The translations under genes and the position numbers were made by a program. A stretch of 64,000 nt of DNA, taken from positions 6,403-70,402 of the forward strand of contig JANXLW010000158.1 of NCBI GenBank assembly GCA_025354965.1. Direction: 5' to 3'. This stretch comes from Betaproteobacteria bacterium. Lineage in GTDB: Bacteria > Pseudomonadota > Gammaproteobacteria > Burkholderiales > Burkholderiaceae_C. This document shows positions 15,743 through 24,552 of the stretch, piece after piece. Numbering within the stretch: the stretch's first letter is position 1; every line of letters begins with the position of its first letter. The notes beneath the pieces are model-generated. The model was given only the letters and a program-made list of their open reading frames with translations. It was not told the DNA's origin and ran no database searches.

Positions 15743-16582
15743 ATGGACACCGCAAAATCGAATCTACTTTCGTCTTCTTTTTTCAGCACCCCCCACGCGT
15801 TGGCGCAGCAATTGCATTCACACGATGCACCACTGCTCATCGATGTGAGAAAAAGGGAATCGTTCATTGCCTCCGAATACACGCTGCCGGGAGCCTTGCG
15901 GCGTGACCCTTTGCTGCTTGACAGCTGGGCCCGCACACTACCAGACGCAACATTCGTACTGGTTTTTTGCGTCCATGGACAAGAGGTGAGCCAGAACACG
16001 GCGACGGCGCTGCGCCAGCTCGGCATCAACGCTTTGTTCCTGCAAGGCGGGATTGAGCAATGGCGTGCGCAGAACTTGCCCCTGGATGCCAAACCCGCTG
16101 GCGGCAGCACACGCTGGGTGACCCGCGAACGTCCCAAAATTGACCGCATTGCCTGCCCGTGGCTGGTGCGCCGTTTTGTCGACGCACAGGCGCAGTTTTT
16201 CTACGTGCCGCCGGCGCAAGTACGGACCCTGGCACAGACCGAAACCGCCACGCCGTATGACGTGAACGCTGACATTGCAGACACCCGCTTCACTCACGAC
16301 GGCGCACTGTGCAGTTTTGATGCGTTCATCAAAATTTACCGTTTGGGCACCGACACTGCACTGGCCAAACTGGCCGTCATCGTGCGGGGGGCAGACACCG
16401 ACCGGCCTGATCTCGCGCCTCAGGCCGCGGGCTTGTTGGCCGTCTCGCTGGGCATGTCGCACCGCCTGAAGGATGATCACACGATGCTGGAGACCATGAT
16501 GCCTGTCTATGACGCCTTGTACGCCTGGTGTCGTGACACGGTTACAGGAACCGATGAAAAACACAATTGGAAACCGGCATGA
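15743..16582 (+). CDS. chrB: Rhodanese-ChrB fusion, chromate resistance/sensing protein
   Basis: A 279-aa two-domain protein. Residues about 15-115 form a rhodanese-like domain with the catalytic-loop cysteine in VFCVHGQEVS. Residues about 125-275 are the ChrB C-terminal domain, recognised by RWVTRERPKIDRIACPWLVRRF, FTHDGALCSFDAF and the conserved HRLKDDH region. ChrB proteins act with the ChrA efflux pump, as regulators or sensors in the chromate-inducible operon. It overlaps chrA by ATGA and is preceded by a three-hairpin RNA leader. The N-terminal domain differs from classical ChrB, so the sensing mode is uncertain. Confidence 0.88.
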   Translation: MDTAKSNLLSSSFFSTPHALAQQLHSHDAPLLIDVRKRESFIASEYTLPGALRRDPLLLDSWARTLPDATFVLVFCVHGQEVSQNTATALRQLGINALFLQGGIEQWRAQNLPLDAKPAGGSTRWVTRERPKIDRIACPWLVRRFVDAQAQFFYVPPAQVRTLAQTETATPYDVNADIADTRFTHDGALCSFDAFIKIYRLGTDTALAKLAVIVRGADTDRPDLAPQAAGLLAVSLGMSHRLKDDHTMLETMMPVYDALYAWCRDTVTGTDEKHNWKPA

Positions 16583-17991
16583 GCACCCACCTTCCTGCTA
16601 AAACAGCGTCTGCCAGCGTCGTCGCAAAGCATCAGGCGGTATCTGCCGTGTCTTTTTTTGCGGCCCTGAAGTTTTGGCTCAAACTCGGTTTCATCAGCCT
16701 CGGTGGACCAGCTGGGCAGATTGCGATCATGCACCGCGAGCTGGTGGAGGAAAAGCGCTGGATTTCCGAGAAGCGCTTCCTGCACGCCCTGAACTATTGC
16801 ATGCTGCTGCCTGGCCCGGAGGCGCAGCAACTTGCCACCTACATTGGCTGGTTGATGCATCGCACCTGGGGCGGCGTGGCGGCGGGAGTGTTGTTTGTGC
16901 TGCCCTCGCTTTTTATGTTGATTGGCTTGAGCTGGGTCTACGTAACCTTTGGCAACTTGCCCTGGGTGGCGGGGCTGCTGTATGGCATCAAACCGGCTGT
17001 GGCGGCGATCGTGGTGCAGGCGGTGCACCGCATTGGTTCAAAAGCATTGAAGAAACCATCGGTAGCCCCTGTGTTGTGGGCGGTCGCCACAATTAGTTTT
17101 ATAGCAATTGCACTGCTGAACATCCCCTTTCCATGGGTGGTTCTGGCTGCGGCGCTCACGGGCTGGCTTGGACAGAGGTTTGCGCCCAAGCAATTTACGA
17201 CCGATGGCCGGCATGGCTCCTCCAGCGCAGATGACGTGACACACAGGCCGACCCTCATTGACGACGATACGCCGACACCGCCACACGCCCGTTTCAAAAA
17301 GTCGCGCTTGGCCGCCGTGTTGGCGGTGGGCGCACTGCTTTGGTTGTTGCCCATGGGTGGGCTTCTGGTCTGGCAGGGTTGGAGCGGCGCACTCACGCAA
17401 ATGGGCTGGTTCTTTACCAAGGCGGCATTGCTGACGTTTGGCGGCGCCTACGCCGTGCTGCCCTACGTGTACCAGGGTGCGGTGGAACAATTTGCCTGGC
17501 TCACAGCGCCACAGATGATGGACGGGCTGGCCCTTGGAGAGACGACCCCAGGTCCGCTCATCATGGTCGTGGCCTATGTTGGGTTTGTTGGTGGTTGGAG
17601 CAAGCAGGCGTTGGGGCCGGACGCACTGTTTCTGGGTGCCACAGTGGCCGCCACGGTGGTGACGTGGTTCACTTTTTTGCCCTCATTCGTTTTCATCCTG
17701 GCGGGCGGCCCGTTGGTGGAGTCCACTCACGGCAGACTGCAGTTCACCGCACCGCTGACCGCAATTACCGCGGCTGTGGTCGGCGTAATCGCCAGCCTCG
17801 CTTTGTTTTTCATAATGCACATCACCTACCGGTCGGGAGGTGGGGACAGATCGTTGTCACAGATTGATTTCGCTTCAGTTGTCCTGACGGCTTTAGCCAC
17901 ACTCGCGCTTTTGCGCTACAAGCAGGGGGTGATTTCAGTAATTATTGCCTGCGCATTGGTTGGTTTGGTATGGCGACTGAACGGGCTCTGA
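16579..17991 (+). CDS. chrA: Chromate efflux transporter ChrA
   Basis: ChrA is an inner-membrane CHR-family transporter that exports chromate. The 470-aa protein is the long form with two homologous halves. The N-half has GFISLGGPAGQIAIMHREL and NYCMLLPGPEAQQLATYIGW. The C-half has TFGGAYAVLPYV and LGETTPGPLIMVVAYVGFVG. They are separated by a charged cytoplasmic linker around residues 205-245. ATG 16579 overlaps the chrB stop; an in-frame TTG 12 bases upstream is less likely. Function is inferred from family and the chrBA pairing. Confidence 0.94.
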   Translation: MSTHLPAKTASASVVAKHQAVSAVSFFAALKFWLKLGFISLGGPAGQIAIMHRELVEEKRWISEKRFLHALNYCMLLPGPEAQQLATYIGWLMHRTWGGVAAGVLFVLPSLFMLIGLSWVYVTFGNLPWVAGLLYGIKPAVAAIVVQAVHRIGSKALKKPSVAPVLWAVATISFIAIALLNIPFPWVVLAAALTGWLGQRFAPKQFTTDGRHGSSSADDVTHRPTLIDDDTPTPPHARFKKSRLAAVLAVGALLWLLPMGGLLVWQGWSGALTQMGWFFTKAALLTFGGAYAVLPYVYQGAVEQFAWLTAPQMMDGLALGETTPGPLIMVVAYVGFVGGWSKQALGPDALFLGATVAATVVTWFTFLPSFVFILAGGPLVESTHGRLQFTAPLTAITAAVVGVIASLALFFIMHITYRSGGGDRSLSQIDFASVVLTALATLALLRYKQGVISVIIACALVGLVWRLNGL

Positions 17992-18261
17992 AGCAGACTT
18001 GCTTGTCGGCATAGGTCAGTAATTAGGCAAGGTGTCATCCTCAGAGCGAACCGACAGAACCTGTTGTACAAAGTTATTGAGGTTGTGCCTGCTTACAGTC
18101 TGAAGTTACAGGGTGCATGGGTAACGCGCCAGGCGCAAGTGAGCTGAAAATCCTTAGCAATTAAGCCTGTTGGACGAGTTGGCTTAGATCCTGGCTTTGG
18201 CGCTCTGCCCGGGCGTGGCATGATGAACTGTTGTTTTGATAGACCGCTCAAGGAGTCACAC

Positions 18262-19752
18262 ATGAATGCCAGAGTCCCCGAGTCGGCGCTAAATGCGGCG
18301 CAAGCACTAGGTCAGGTAAGCCGAGCCTGGGATGACGGTATCGTCGGCCAACTCAGTGACTACATAGCCATTCCCGCCAAGTCGCCCATGTTCGATTCCG
18401 ATTGGGCACAAAACGGTTTTATTGACGCGGTTGTAAGCAATGCAGCCGCGTGGGTTGAAGCACAGAAAGTTCAAGGTCTGACGCTCGAGATCATTCGGCT
18501 TGAGGGGCGAACGCCAGTATTGTTTTTTGAAGTTTTGCCTTCGACGGGGGCGGTTGGCGTCGATGCAAAGCAGGCGACTTCCACAAACAGTGTGCTGATG
18601 TATGGTCACTTGGATAAACAACCGGAATTTACCGGCTGGCGGCATGATCTCGGCGCGTGGACGCCCAAATACGAAAATGGCAAGCTGTATGGCCGCGGCG
18701 GCGCAGATGACGGCTACGCTGTTTATGCCAGCATTGCCGCCATTCAGGCGATCAAGAGCCAGAACTTGCCTCATCCACGAATCGTAGGCTTGATTGAAAC
18801 TTGCGAAGAAAGTGGTTCCTATGATTTATTGCCCTATATAGATGCCCTGCGCACCCGTCTGGGTGACGTGGCGCTGGTGATTTGCCTGGATTCAGGTGCT
18901 GGCAACTATGATCAACTGTGGTTGACCAGCAGCCTGCGTGGCATGGCCAGCGGCGTATTGAAAGTGGAAATTCTGACCGAGGGCGTGCATTCGGGCGATG
19001 CCAGTGGTTTGGTACCGTCAAGCTTTCGCATCATGCGTCAGGTGCTGGACCGACTTGAAGACAGTGCCACCGGGCGCCTACTTCCAAACGCATTCCATTG
19101 TGAAGTGCCGGCAGATCGCCTGGCGCAGACCAAAGCGACAGCGGCGATTTTGGGTGATGAAGTGTTCAAGCGTTTCCCTTGGGCCCATTACGACTGTGCT
19201 GGCGCAAACACCTTTGCCCTACCCACCACCACCGACCCAATGCAGGCCTTGCTCAATCGCACCTGGGCGCCGACACTCAGCGTGACCGGGGCCGAGGGTT
19301 TGCCCGACTTTAAAAATGCGGGTAATGTGCTTCGACCCTATACCGCGTTCAAACTCAGTCTGCGTCTGCCGCCGCTTATTGACGCAGGCACTGCAACGCA
19401 ACTGCTTAAAACCCTGCTCGAAGACAACGCACCGGACCAGGCGCGCGTCACGTTCGAGAGTTCGGGTTCTGCCACCGGCTGGAACGCGCCGGGCACCGCG
19501 CCGTGGTTCGAGCACGCATTGAACGCGGCGTCCCAAGCCTATTTTGGCGCGCCCTGCGGTTACATCGGCCAAGGTGGCACCATTCCGCTCATGAACATGC
19601 TGTCGACTGGTTTTCCAATGGCGCAAATGATGGTGTGCGGCGTGTTGGGACCGAAGAGCAATGCGCATGGTCCCAACGAGTTTTTGCACGTCCCTTTTGC
19701 CAAGAAATTGACCGCAGCTGTGGCCCAGGTCATCGTTCAAATGCCGCGATGA
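18262..19752 (+). CDS. M20-family metallopeptidase (dipeptidase/carboxypeptidase type)
   Basis: A 496-aa cytoplasmic dizinc hydrolase. Candidate zinc ligands and catalytic residues follow the family order: His/Asp in MYGHLDKQPE, the GRGGADDGY aspartate, the glutamate pair in ETCEESGS, Asp in CLDSGAGNYDQLW, and a C-terminal His in NAHGPNEFL. A dimerisation domain is inserted (about 215-370). The start at 18262 has AAGGAG upstream; an ATG 42 bases earlier is in frame but has no such site. It overlaps the next gene by ATGA. The substrate is probably a di- or small peptide but cannot be specified. Confidence 0.9.
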   Translation: MNARVPESALNAAQALGQVSRAWDDGIVGQLSDYIAIPAKSPMFDSDWAQNGFIDAVVSNAAAWVEAQKVQGLTLEIIRLEGRTPVLFFEVLPSTGAVGVDAKQATSTNSVLMYGHLDKQPEFTGWRHDLGAWTPKYENGKLYGRGGADDGYAVYASIAAIQAIKSQNLPHPRIVGLIETCEESGSYDLLPYIDALRTRLGDVALVICLDSGAGNYDQLWLTSSLRGMASGVLKVEILTEGVHSGDASGLVPSSFRIMRQVLDRLEDSATGRLLPNAFHCEVPADRLAQTKATAAILGDEVFKRFPWAHYDCAGANTFALPTTTDPMQALLNRTWAPTLSVTGAEGLPDFKNAGNVLRPYTAFKLSLRLPPLIDAGTATQLLKTLLEDNAPDQARVTFESSGSATGWNAPGTAPWFEHALNAASQAYFGAPCGYIGQGGTIPLMNMLSTGFPMAQMMVCGVLGPKSNAHGPNEFLHVPFAKKLTAAVAQVIVQMPR

Positions 19753-20591
19753 ATAGTGACAGCACGCTCTCAACGTTTGTCGCCATTGATGGCGAAAACC
19801 TTGCTATCCAGGATTGGCCGCTGGAGCCGGGAAAAGTTTTGCGGGGAGTGGTCCTTTTAGTGCACGGCTTGGGCGAACACGCTGGCCGTTACGAACATGT
19901 GGCCAGTCGGCTAAATGAATGGGGATTTTCAGTGCGTGGCTATGACCAGTATGGACACGGCGAGTCAGGCGGACGACGCGGTGGTTTGCCCACTGAGACC
20001 CGCTTGCTGGACGATTTGACCGACATTGTCGATGCCACTCGCGCCCGCATGGGCAAGAAAACGCCACTCATTTTACTGGGACACAGTATGGGCGGATTGG
20101 TGGCTGCGCGCTTTGTGTCACTGTCAATTCGTCCGGTGGATGGGCTGGTAATGTCGTCTCCTGCGCTGGACGCTGGACTAAATTCCATCCAGAAATTGTT
20201 GCTGGCGGTGCTGCCGAGATTTGCCCCGAATTTGCGGATCGGCAATGGGCTGGACGTTTCCCTTATTTCACATGATCCGGCTACGGTAAGTGCTTACCGA
20301 GCTGACAAATTGGTACATGACCGAATTTCAATTCGGCTCGCCGGCTTCATTGCCAAAGGCGGGCCGGCCACGGTGGCGCTTGCCGCAGTCTGGAAGGTGC
20401 CAACTTTGCTGTTGTTCGCTGGCGCCGATAAATTGGTCAACCCAGCCGGCAGTCGTGTCTTTGCGGAGGCGGCCCCAAAGCAGGTTCTTACGGCACGCTG
20501 TTTTGAGCGCCTTTACCATGAGATATTTAATGAACTTAAGTCTGAGCCCGTTTTTGCGGCACTCAAGAAGTGGTTGGACTCGCGGTTTTAG
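19749..20591 (+). CDS. Lysophospholipase / monoacylglycerol lipase-like alpha/beta hydrolase
   Basis: A 280-aa serine hydrolase of the Hydrolase_4 group. The oxyanion region is LLVHGLGEHAGRYEHVA (about 37-53). The conserved GYDQYGHGESGGRRG follows, and the nucleophile elbow is GHSMGG (Ser near 113). The aspartate is in FAGADKLVNP and the histidine near LYHEIFNE. ATG 19749 overlaps the peptidase stop, so the two genes are coupled. Its 3' end overlaps the convergent MFS gene by four bases. Likely acts on monoglycerides or lysophospholipids; no signal peptide was seen. Confidence 0.9.
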   Translation: MNSDSTLSTFVAIDGENLAIQDWPLEPGKVLRGVVLLVHGLGEHAGRYEHVASRLNEWGFSVRGYDQYGHGESGGRRGGLPTETRLLDDLTDIVDATRARMGKKTPLILLGHSMGGLVAARFVSLSIRPVDGLVMSSPALDAGLNSIQKLLLAVLPRFAPNLRIGNGLDVSLISHDPATVSAYRADKLVHDRISIRLAGFIAKGGPATVALAAVWKVPTLLLFAGADKLVNPAGSRVFAEAAPKQVLTARCFERLYHEIFNELKSEPVFAALKKWLDSRF

Positions 20592-21757
20592 GTCGCCAGA
20601 GCACGGCTGCGTTGTAACCTGAGCCACCAGAGCGACGCAGCCGTCAAAAACACCGGCACCAGCGAGCCGTAATTCAACAGCGTCCAGCCACTGGTGGTGA
20701 CCAGTACGCCGGAGGAGAATGAACTCAAAGCCAGAGTGGCGAAAATAAAGAAGTTCAACGCGCCCTGTGCCCGGTCTTTTTCCTCCGGCGTGTAAGTTTG
20801 CAGGGACAGGGTCGTGCTGCCGGTGAACAGAAAATTCCAGCCCACACCCAATAAAAAAAGTGCGATCAGGAACTGGTGAAGATCAACACCTGAAAGTGCA
20901 ACTGCTATGCACAGGGCGTTGAGTGCGACGCCGATTCCCATGATGGGCAGCGCGCCAAAGCGTTTGATTAAATGACCGGTAAAAAAGCCAGGTGCGAACA
21001 TGCCAATCACATGCCATTCCAACACCAGTGCGACGTCGGAAAACGGTAGACTGCACTGCTGCATGGCCAGTGGCGTAGCCGCCATAAGTAGATTCATCAC
21101 GCCGTAGCCCAAGGCGCCAGTGACTGCCGCAACAATGAAGGTGGGTTGCCGCATGATCTCGGTTAAGCGTCGGCCACCAGACGCAGTTATTCTTGTCGCC
21201 GGCGGCGGGAAATCAATGAAAGCGAGTGCGATCATTGACAGCAGCGCAATCAGGCTCAAGGCAATGTAGGCGCCGGCAAAAGGTACGCTCAACAGGGTAC
21301 GGGTTTGTTGTGCCAGGTTGGGACCGAGAACCGCCCCAAGCAAGCCGCCGGCGGTTACCAGTGACACGGCTTTCTCGCGCCACACAGGCATGGCAAGTTC
21401 GGCCGCGGCAAAGCGGTACAGGCCTGCATTGGCGTTGTAGTAACCGGCCAATAGCGTTGCCGTGCATAGCAGCCAGAAATTTTTGTCAAACACTGCATAG
21501 GCGCACAACAAAGCTGATATCAGCGCCACCAATAGACCCAGCTGAAAAGACCTCTTGCGTCCAAGACTTTGCTGTGTTTTGGCTACCAGTCCAGTGGACA
21601 GCGCACCGCCAACCACATATCCCATGACGGGCAGGGTAGCCATCCAGCCCAGTGGCGCCAGACTTAAGCCGACCAAGCCGTTGATTGCGATAAAGGTGAC
21701 GTTGTTGGTCAGGAAAAGTCCCTGGCAAATGGCCAGCAGCCAAAGATGTCGATTCAT
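20588..21757 (-). CDS. MFS transporter
   Basis: A 389-aa major facilitator protein with about 12 hydrophobic segments. It begins with a short N-terminus (MNRHLWLLAICQGLFLTNN) and carries an MFS loop 2-3-like basic motif, GLVAKTQQSLGRKRSFQ. Substrate unknown; the sequence resembles uncharacterised drug/metabolite permeases found next to such hydrolases. Its stop overlaps the stop of the lysophospholipase gene. The roughly 230 bp upstream lead to the divergent ubiU operon and contain FNR-like boxes that read towards ubiU. Confidence 0.85.
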   Translation of the reverse strand: MNRHLWLLAICQGLFLTNNVTFIAINGLVGLSLAPLGWMATLPVMGYVVGGALSTGLVAKTQQSLGRKRSFQLGLLVALISALLCAYAVFDKNFWLLCTATLLAGYYNANAGLYRFAAAELAMPVWREKAVSLVTAGGLLGAVLGPNLAQQTRTLLSVPFAGAYIALSLIALLSMIALAFIDFPPPATRITASGGRRLTEIMRQPTFIVAAVTGALGYGVMNLLMAATPLAMQQCSLPFSDVALVLEWHVIGMFAPGFFTGHLIKRFGALPIMGIGVALNALCIAVALSGVDLHQFLIALFLLGVGWNFLFTGSTTLSLQTYTPEEKDRAQGALNFFIFATLALSSFSSGVLVTTSGWTLLNYGSLVPVFLTAASLWWLRLQRSRALAT

Positions 21758-21875
21758 GGGGAGTCAGTGATGCAGTGTGAGGAATGAACTGAATTTTCGC
21801 TGCATTTTGATTTCTGCATTTGCGCTGCTGGTTGTGGCCGATGCATGCTGATTCGCCGGGCCCGGCCTTGCCTGG

Positions 21876-21904
21876 TTAACTCGAATCAAGTTGACTTATG
21901 TCAT
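21876..21904 (+). promoter_or_regulatory. Tandem FNR/ANR-type boxes upstream of ubiU
   Basis: Two sites fit the FNR pattern TTGAT-N4-ATCAA (variant TTGAC-N4-GTCAA). TTAAC-TCGA-ATCAA is at 21876-21889 (right half perfect). TTGAC-TTAT-GTCAT is at 21891-21904 (one mismatch to the variant). The second site is centred near 21897.5; TGATAA at 21924-21929 could serve as the -10 of a class II promoter. They precede the anaerobic ubiquinone cluster, where oxygen-responsive control makes sense. Confidence 0.6.
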
Positions 21905-22007
21905 AGAACTTGGGGATGAGGTCTGATAACTTCATACGCTGAAGCTTTGCCAGCTTGGCGAGCAGGCCACGGTATAGGGACCAAAATTGACCCACTCCGA
22001 TCCTCCC

Positions 22008-23066
22008 ATGAATCCCATCGTTGACGGTTCCCTTGCGCCTGGGTTGAGGGCACCAGCTACAGGGTCGTTGGAGTTGGTCTGCCCGGCTGGAAGCCTGCCG
22101 GCGCTGAAAGCGGCTGTTGACCATGGTGCTGACTGCGTTTATCTGGGTTTTCGCGATGCCACCAACGCACGCAATTTTGCCGGACTCAATTTTGACGAGG
22201 CAGCTATCAACACCGGTATTCGCTACGCACATGACCGGGGACGCAAAGTTTTTGTGGCGCTCAATACCTACCCCCAGGCAGCCAGCCCCGAGGTCTGGCG
22301 TAGCGCCGTTGACCGGGCTGCGCAGAGCGGGGTGGATGCAGTGATTTTGGCGGACCCGGGATTGATGCTGTACGCGGTAAAGCACTATCCGGATTTGCGA
22401 CTTCACTTGTCGGTTCAGGGGTCTGCTACCAACTACGAGGCGCTCAATTTTTACTATCAACACTTTGGCATTGCCCGCGCCGTGCTGCCACGCGTGCTGT
22501 CGCTGACCCAGGTGGAGCAGGTGCTGGAAAAGACTTCAGTTGAAATTGAGGTTTTTGGTTTTGGCAGTTTATGTGTGATGGTGGAAGGGCGATGTGCGCT
22601 CTCGAGCTATGTGACAGGCGAAGCGCCCAACACGAATGGGGTTTGTTCGCCGCCCAAAGCGGTTCGCTGGCAGGAAACGCCACAGGGGCGCGAATCACGT
22701 CTTAATGGTGTGCTAATCGATCGCTACAGCGACGGCGAAAACGCCGGCTATCCAACTCTGTGCAAGGGTCGTTTTGATGTCGGTGACGAAAAAAATTACT
22801 ACGCCATCGAAGAACCCACCAGCCTCAACACGCTGGCACTGTTGCCTCAGTTGATGAAGATGGGTGTGCGGGCCATCAAGATTGAAGGTCGTCAGCGCAG
22901 CCCGGCCTATGTGGCGCAAGTTACCAAAGTGTGGCGCGAAGCGATTGACAGTTGCCGTGACAACCCGCACCGTTACTCAGCAAAACCAGCCTGGATGAAC
23001 GACCTGGACAAAGTTGCAGAAGGGCAACAGCACACACTGGGTGCTTACCATAGGCCGTGGAAATGA
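22008..23066 (+). CDS. ubiU: O2-independent ubiquinone biosynthesis protein UbiU (U32 family)
   Basis: UbiU pairs with UbiV to hydroxylate the ubiquinone ring without oxygen, as an iron-sulfur protein of the former peptidase U32 family. The 352-aa protein shows the family start LELVCPAGSLPALKAAVDHG and the four candidate cluster cysteines: two in GSLCVMVEGRC, one in NGVCSPP and one in YPTLCKGR. EGRQRSPAYVAQVTKVWR near the end is highly characteristic. ATG 22008 is given; TTG 21987, which has an AGGGA element upstream, is a real alternative. It overlaps ubiV by ATGA. Confidence 0.95.
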   Translation: MNPIVDGSLAPGLRAPATGSLELVCPAGSLPALKAAVDHGADCVYLGFRDATNARNFAGLNFDEAAINTGIRYAHDRGRKVFVALNTYPQAASPEVWRSAVDRAAQSGVDAVILADPGLMLYAVKHYPDLRLHLSVQGSATNYEALNFYYQHFGIARAVLPRVLSLTQVEQVLEKTSVEIEVFGFGSLCVMVEGRCALSSYVTGEAPNTNGVCSPPKAVRWQETPQGRESRLNGVLIDRYSDGENAGYPTLCKGRFDVGDEKNYYAIEEPTSLNTLALLPQLMKMGVRAIKIEGRQRSPAYVAQVTKVWREAIDSCRDNPHRYSAKPAWMNDLDKVAEGQQHTLGAYHRPWK

Positions 23067-23974
23067 AGATGAAGCTCGCATTGGGACCGTTGCTGTACTA
23101 CTGGCAGCGTGAGCTTGTATTGGGCTTCTATGAAACCATCGCTGCAACACCGGTGGACATTGTGTATCTCGGCGAGACGGTCTGCTCGCGTCGCCATGAA
23201 TTGCGGCTGGCCGACTGGCTCGGCATTGCGGCGCGTTTGCGCGAGGCTGGCAAGGAAGTGGTTTTGTCCACCCAGGTGCTGATTGAGTCAGGCGCCGATG
23301 TGACAGTGTTGCACAAGATTTGCGCCAACGGTGAGTTTACGGTGGAGGCAAATGACATGGGGGCTGTTCATTGCCTGGAGGGCAGGGTCCCATTTGTGGC
23401 CGGTCCCCACCTCAATATTTACAACGCGCCGACACTGCAATGGATGGCGGGATTGGGGGCCAAACGCTGGGTTATGCCGATCGAGATGGGGCGCGATGAC
23501 CTGACCCTGATGCAACAGGATCGTCCGCCCGGTTTGGAAACAGAAGTCTTCGCCTATGGCCGTATGCCGCTGGCGTTTTCCGCGCGCTGCTTTACCGCCC
23601 GTCACAGTAATCTGCCCAAGGATGACTGTCAGTTCAGTTGTCTGAGCCATGCCGATGGTTTGTTGATGCGAACGCGTGAAGACGAGGGGTTTTTGGTCCT
23701 CAATGGCACGCAAACTCAATCGGCGCGGGTGTACAACCTCCTGCCTGAAATGGACGATATGCGTAAGGCAGGTGTTGATGCCGTGCGTATCAGTCCACAA
23801 TCCCGGCAAACCCCTGAAATAGTTGACCTATTCCATGGTGTATTGATGCACAGAATCTCGGCGCCCGATGCTATGCAGGCAATGGTGGGTATGATGCCAG
23901 ACCAGTCGTGTAACGGCTATTGGTATGGCAAACCAGGGCTGGAGCAACTGGTGGACCAAGCTGTGCCGCCCTGA
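23063..23974 (+). CDS. ubiV: O2-independent ubiquinone biosynthesis protein UbiV (U32 family)
   Basis: Partner of UbiU in anaerobic ring hydroxylation. The 303-aa protein has the short N-terminus KLALGPLLYYWQREL and the YLGETVCSRRHEL motif, with the first cluster cysteine. Three later cysteines lie in SARCFTARH and DDCQFSC, matching the UbiV four-cysteine pattern. ATG 23063 overlaps the ubiU stop. All expected motifs are intact, so a working UbiUV heterodimer is likely. Confidence 0.94.
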   Translation: MKMKLALGPLLYYWQRELVLGFYETIAATPVDIVYLGETVCSRRHELRLADWLGIAARLREAGKEVVLSTQVLIESGADVTVLHKICANGEFTVEANDMGAVHCLEGRVPFVAGPHLNIYNAPTLQWMAGLGAKRWVMPIEMGRDDLTLMQQDRPPGLETEVFAYGRMPLAFSARCFTARHSNLPKDDCQFSCLSHADGLLMRTREDEGFLVLNGTQTQSARVYNLLPEMDDMRKAGVDAVRISPQSRQTPEIVDLFHGVLMHRISAPDAMQAMVGMMPDQSCNGYWYGKPGLEQLVDQAVPP

Positions 23975-24044
23975 GACTTCGCTGGACAGATCTTCGTCGT
24001 GAAGCGCCAGGCGCTGCCCTCAACTGATTGAGAAGGATTTCAAT

Positions 24045-24518
24045 ATGCAAGTTAGCCCCTTTCTGCTGCCCAAACCGGTTGGAAATCTTTTGTCTTACTT
24101 GCCAGCCCATCCGGGTTCCTTGTTATTTGTGACAGGTTTGAATCTGGCGTTGGCGCGAAATTTGGCACCTGATGTTAAGCAAATGCTGTTAGGTAAAAAG
24201 ATGCGTCTGCGTGTGACAGACGCCCAGTGGGCGTTTGACTTTGAGTGGTTGAATGACCGCTTTTGCGCATGCCAAAACAAGGATGCAGCGGACCTGACGA
24301 TCAGCGCCAGCGCCTATGACTTTGTTCTGCTGGCGCGTCGCCAGGAAGACCCGGACACGCTGTTTTTCAGTCGCCGACTCTCCATGGAGGGCGATACAGA
24401 ACTTGGCTTGCTTGTCAAGAATACGATTGATGCGATTGAACTACCAGTGCTCAGTTTTGAGCTGCTCAAACCAGCGCAGATGCTGGCGCGCATGAAGGCA
24501 AGACTGGCACAGCATTAA
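24045..24518 (+). CDS. ubiT: Ubiquinone biosynthesis accessory factor UbiT (SCP2 domain)
   Basis: UbiT is the anaerobic counterpart of UbiJ, a lipid-carrier protein that presents hydrophobic ubiquinone intermediates. The 157-aa protein consists mainly of an SCP2 sterol-carrier-like domain (about 35-140) with the segment KKMRLRVTDAQWAFDFEW and a C-terminal RLSMEGDTELGLLVKNTIDA. A good AGAAGGA ribosome-binding site precedes ATG 24045. It follows ubiV by 70 bp on the same strand, completing the ubiUVT trio. Confidence 0.9.
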   Translation: MQVSPFLLPKPVGNLLSYLPAHPGSLLFVTGLNLALARNLAPDVKQMLLGKKMRLRVTDAQWAFDFEWLNDRFCACQNKDAADLTISASAYDFVLLARRQEDPDTLFFSRRLSMEGDTELGLLVKNTIDAIELPVLSFELLKPAQMLARMKARLAQH

Positions 24519-24552
24519 GTTAGCCAGCCCAGACCTGCCGGAACCGCTCCTC

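Noticed and set aside
17992..18261. 270-bp gap between chrA and the M20 peptidase gene
   Set aside because: Read for RNA genes, inverted repeats and small frames; apart from the AAGGAG ribosome-binding site nothing convincing was found.
19503..19748. Longer N-terminus for the lysophospholipase gene
   Set aside because: The extra in-frame part lies inside the M20 peptidase gene in another frame; ATG 19749 gives the expected N-terminus and the usual ATGA overlap.
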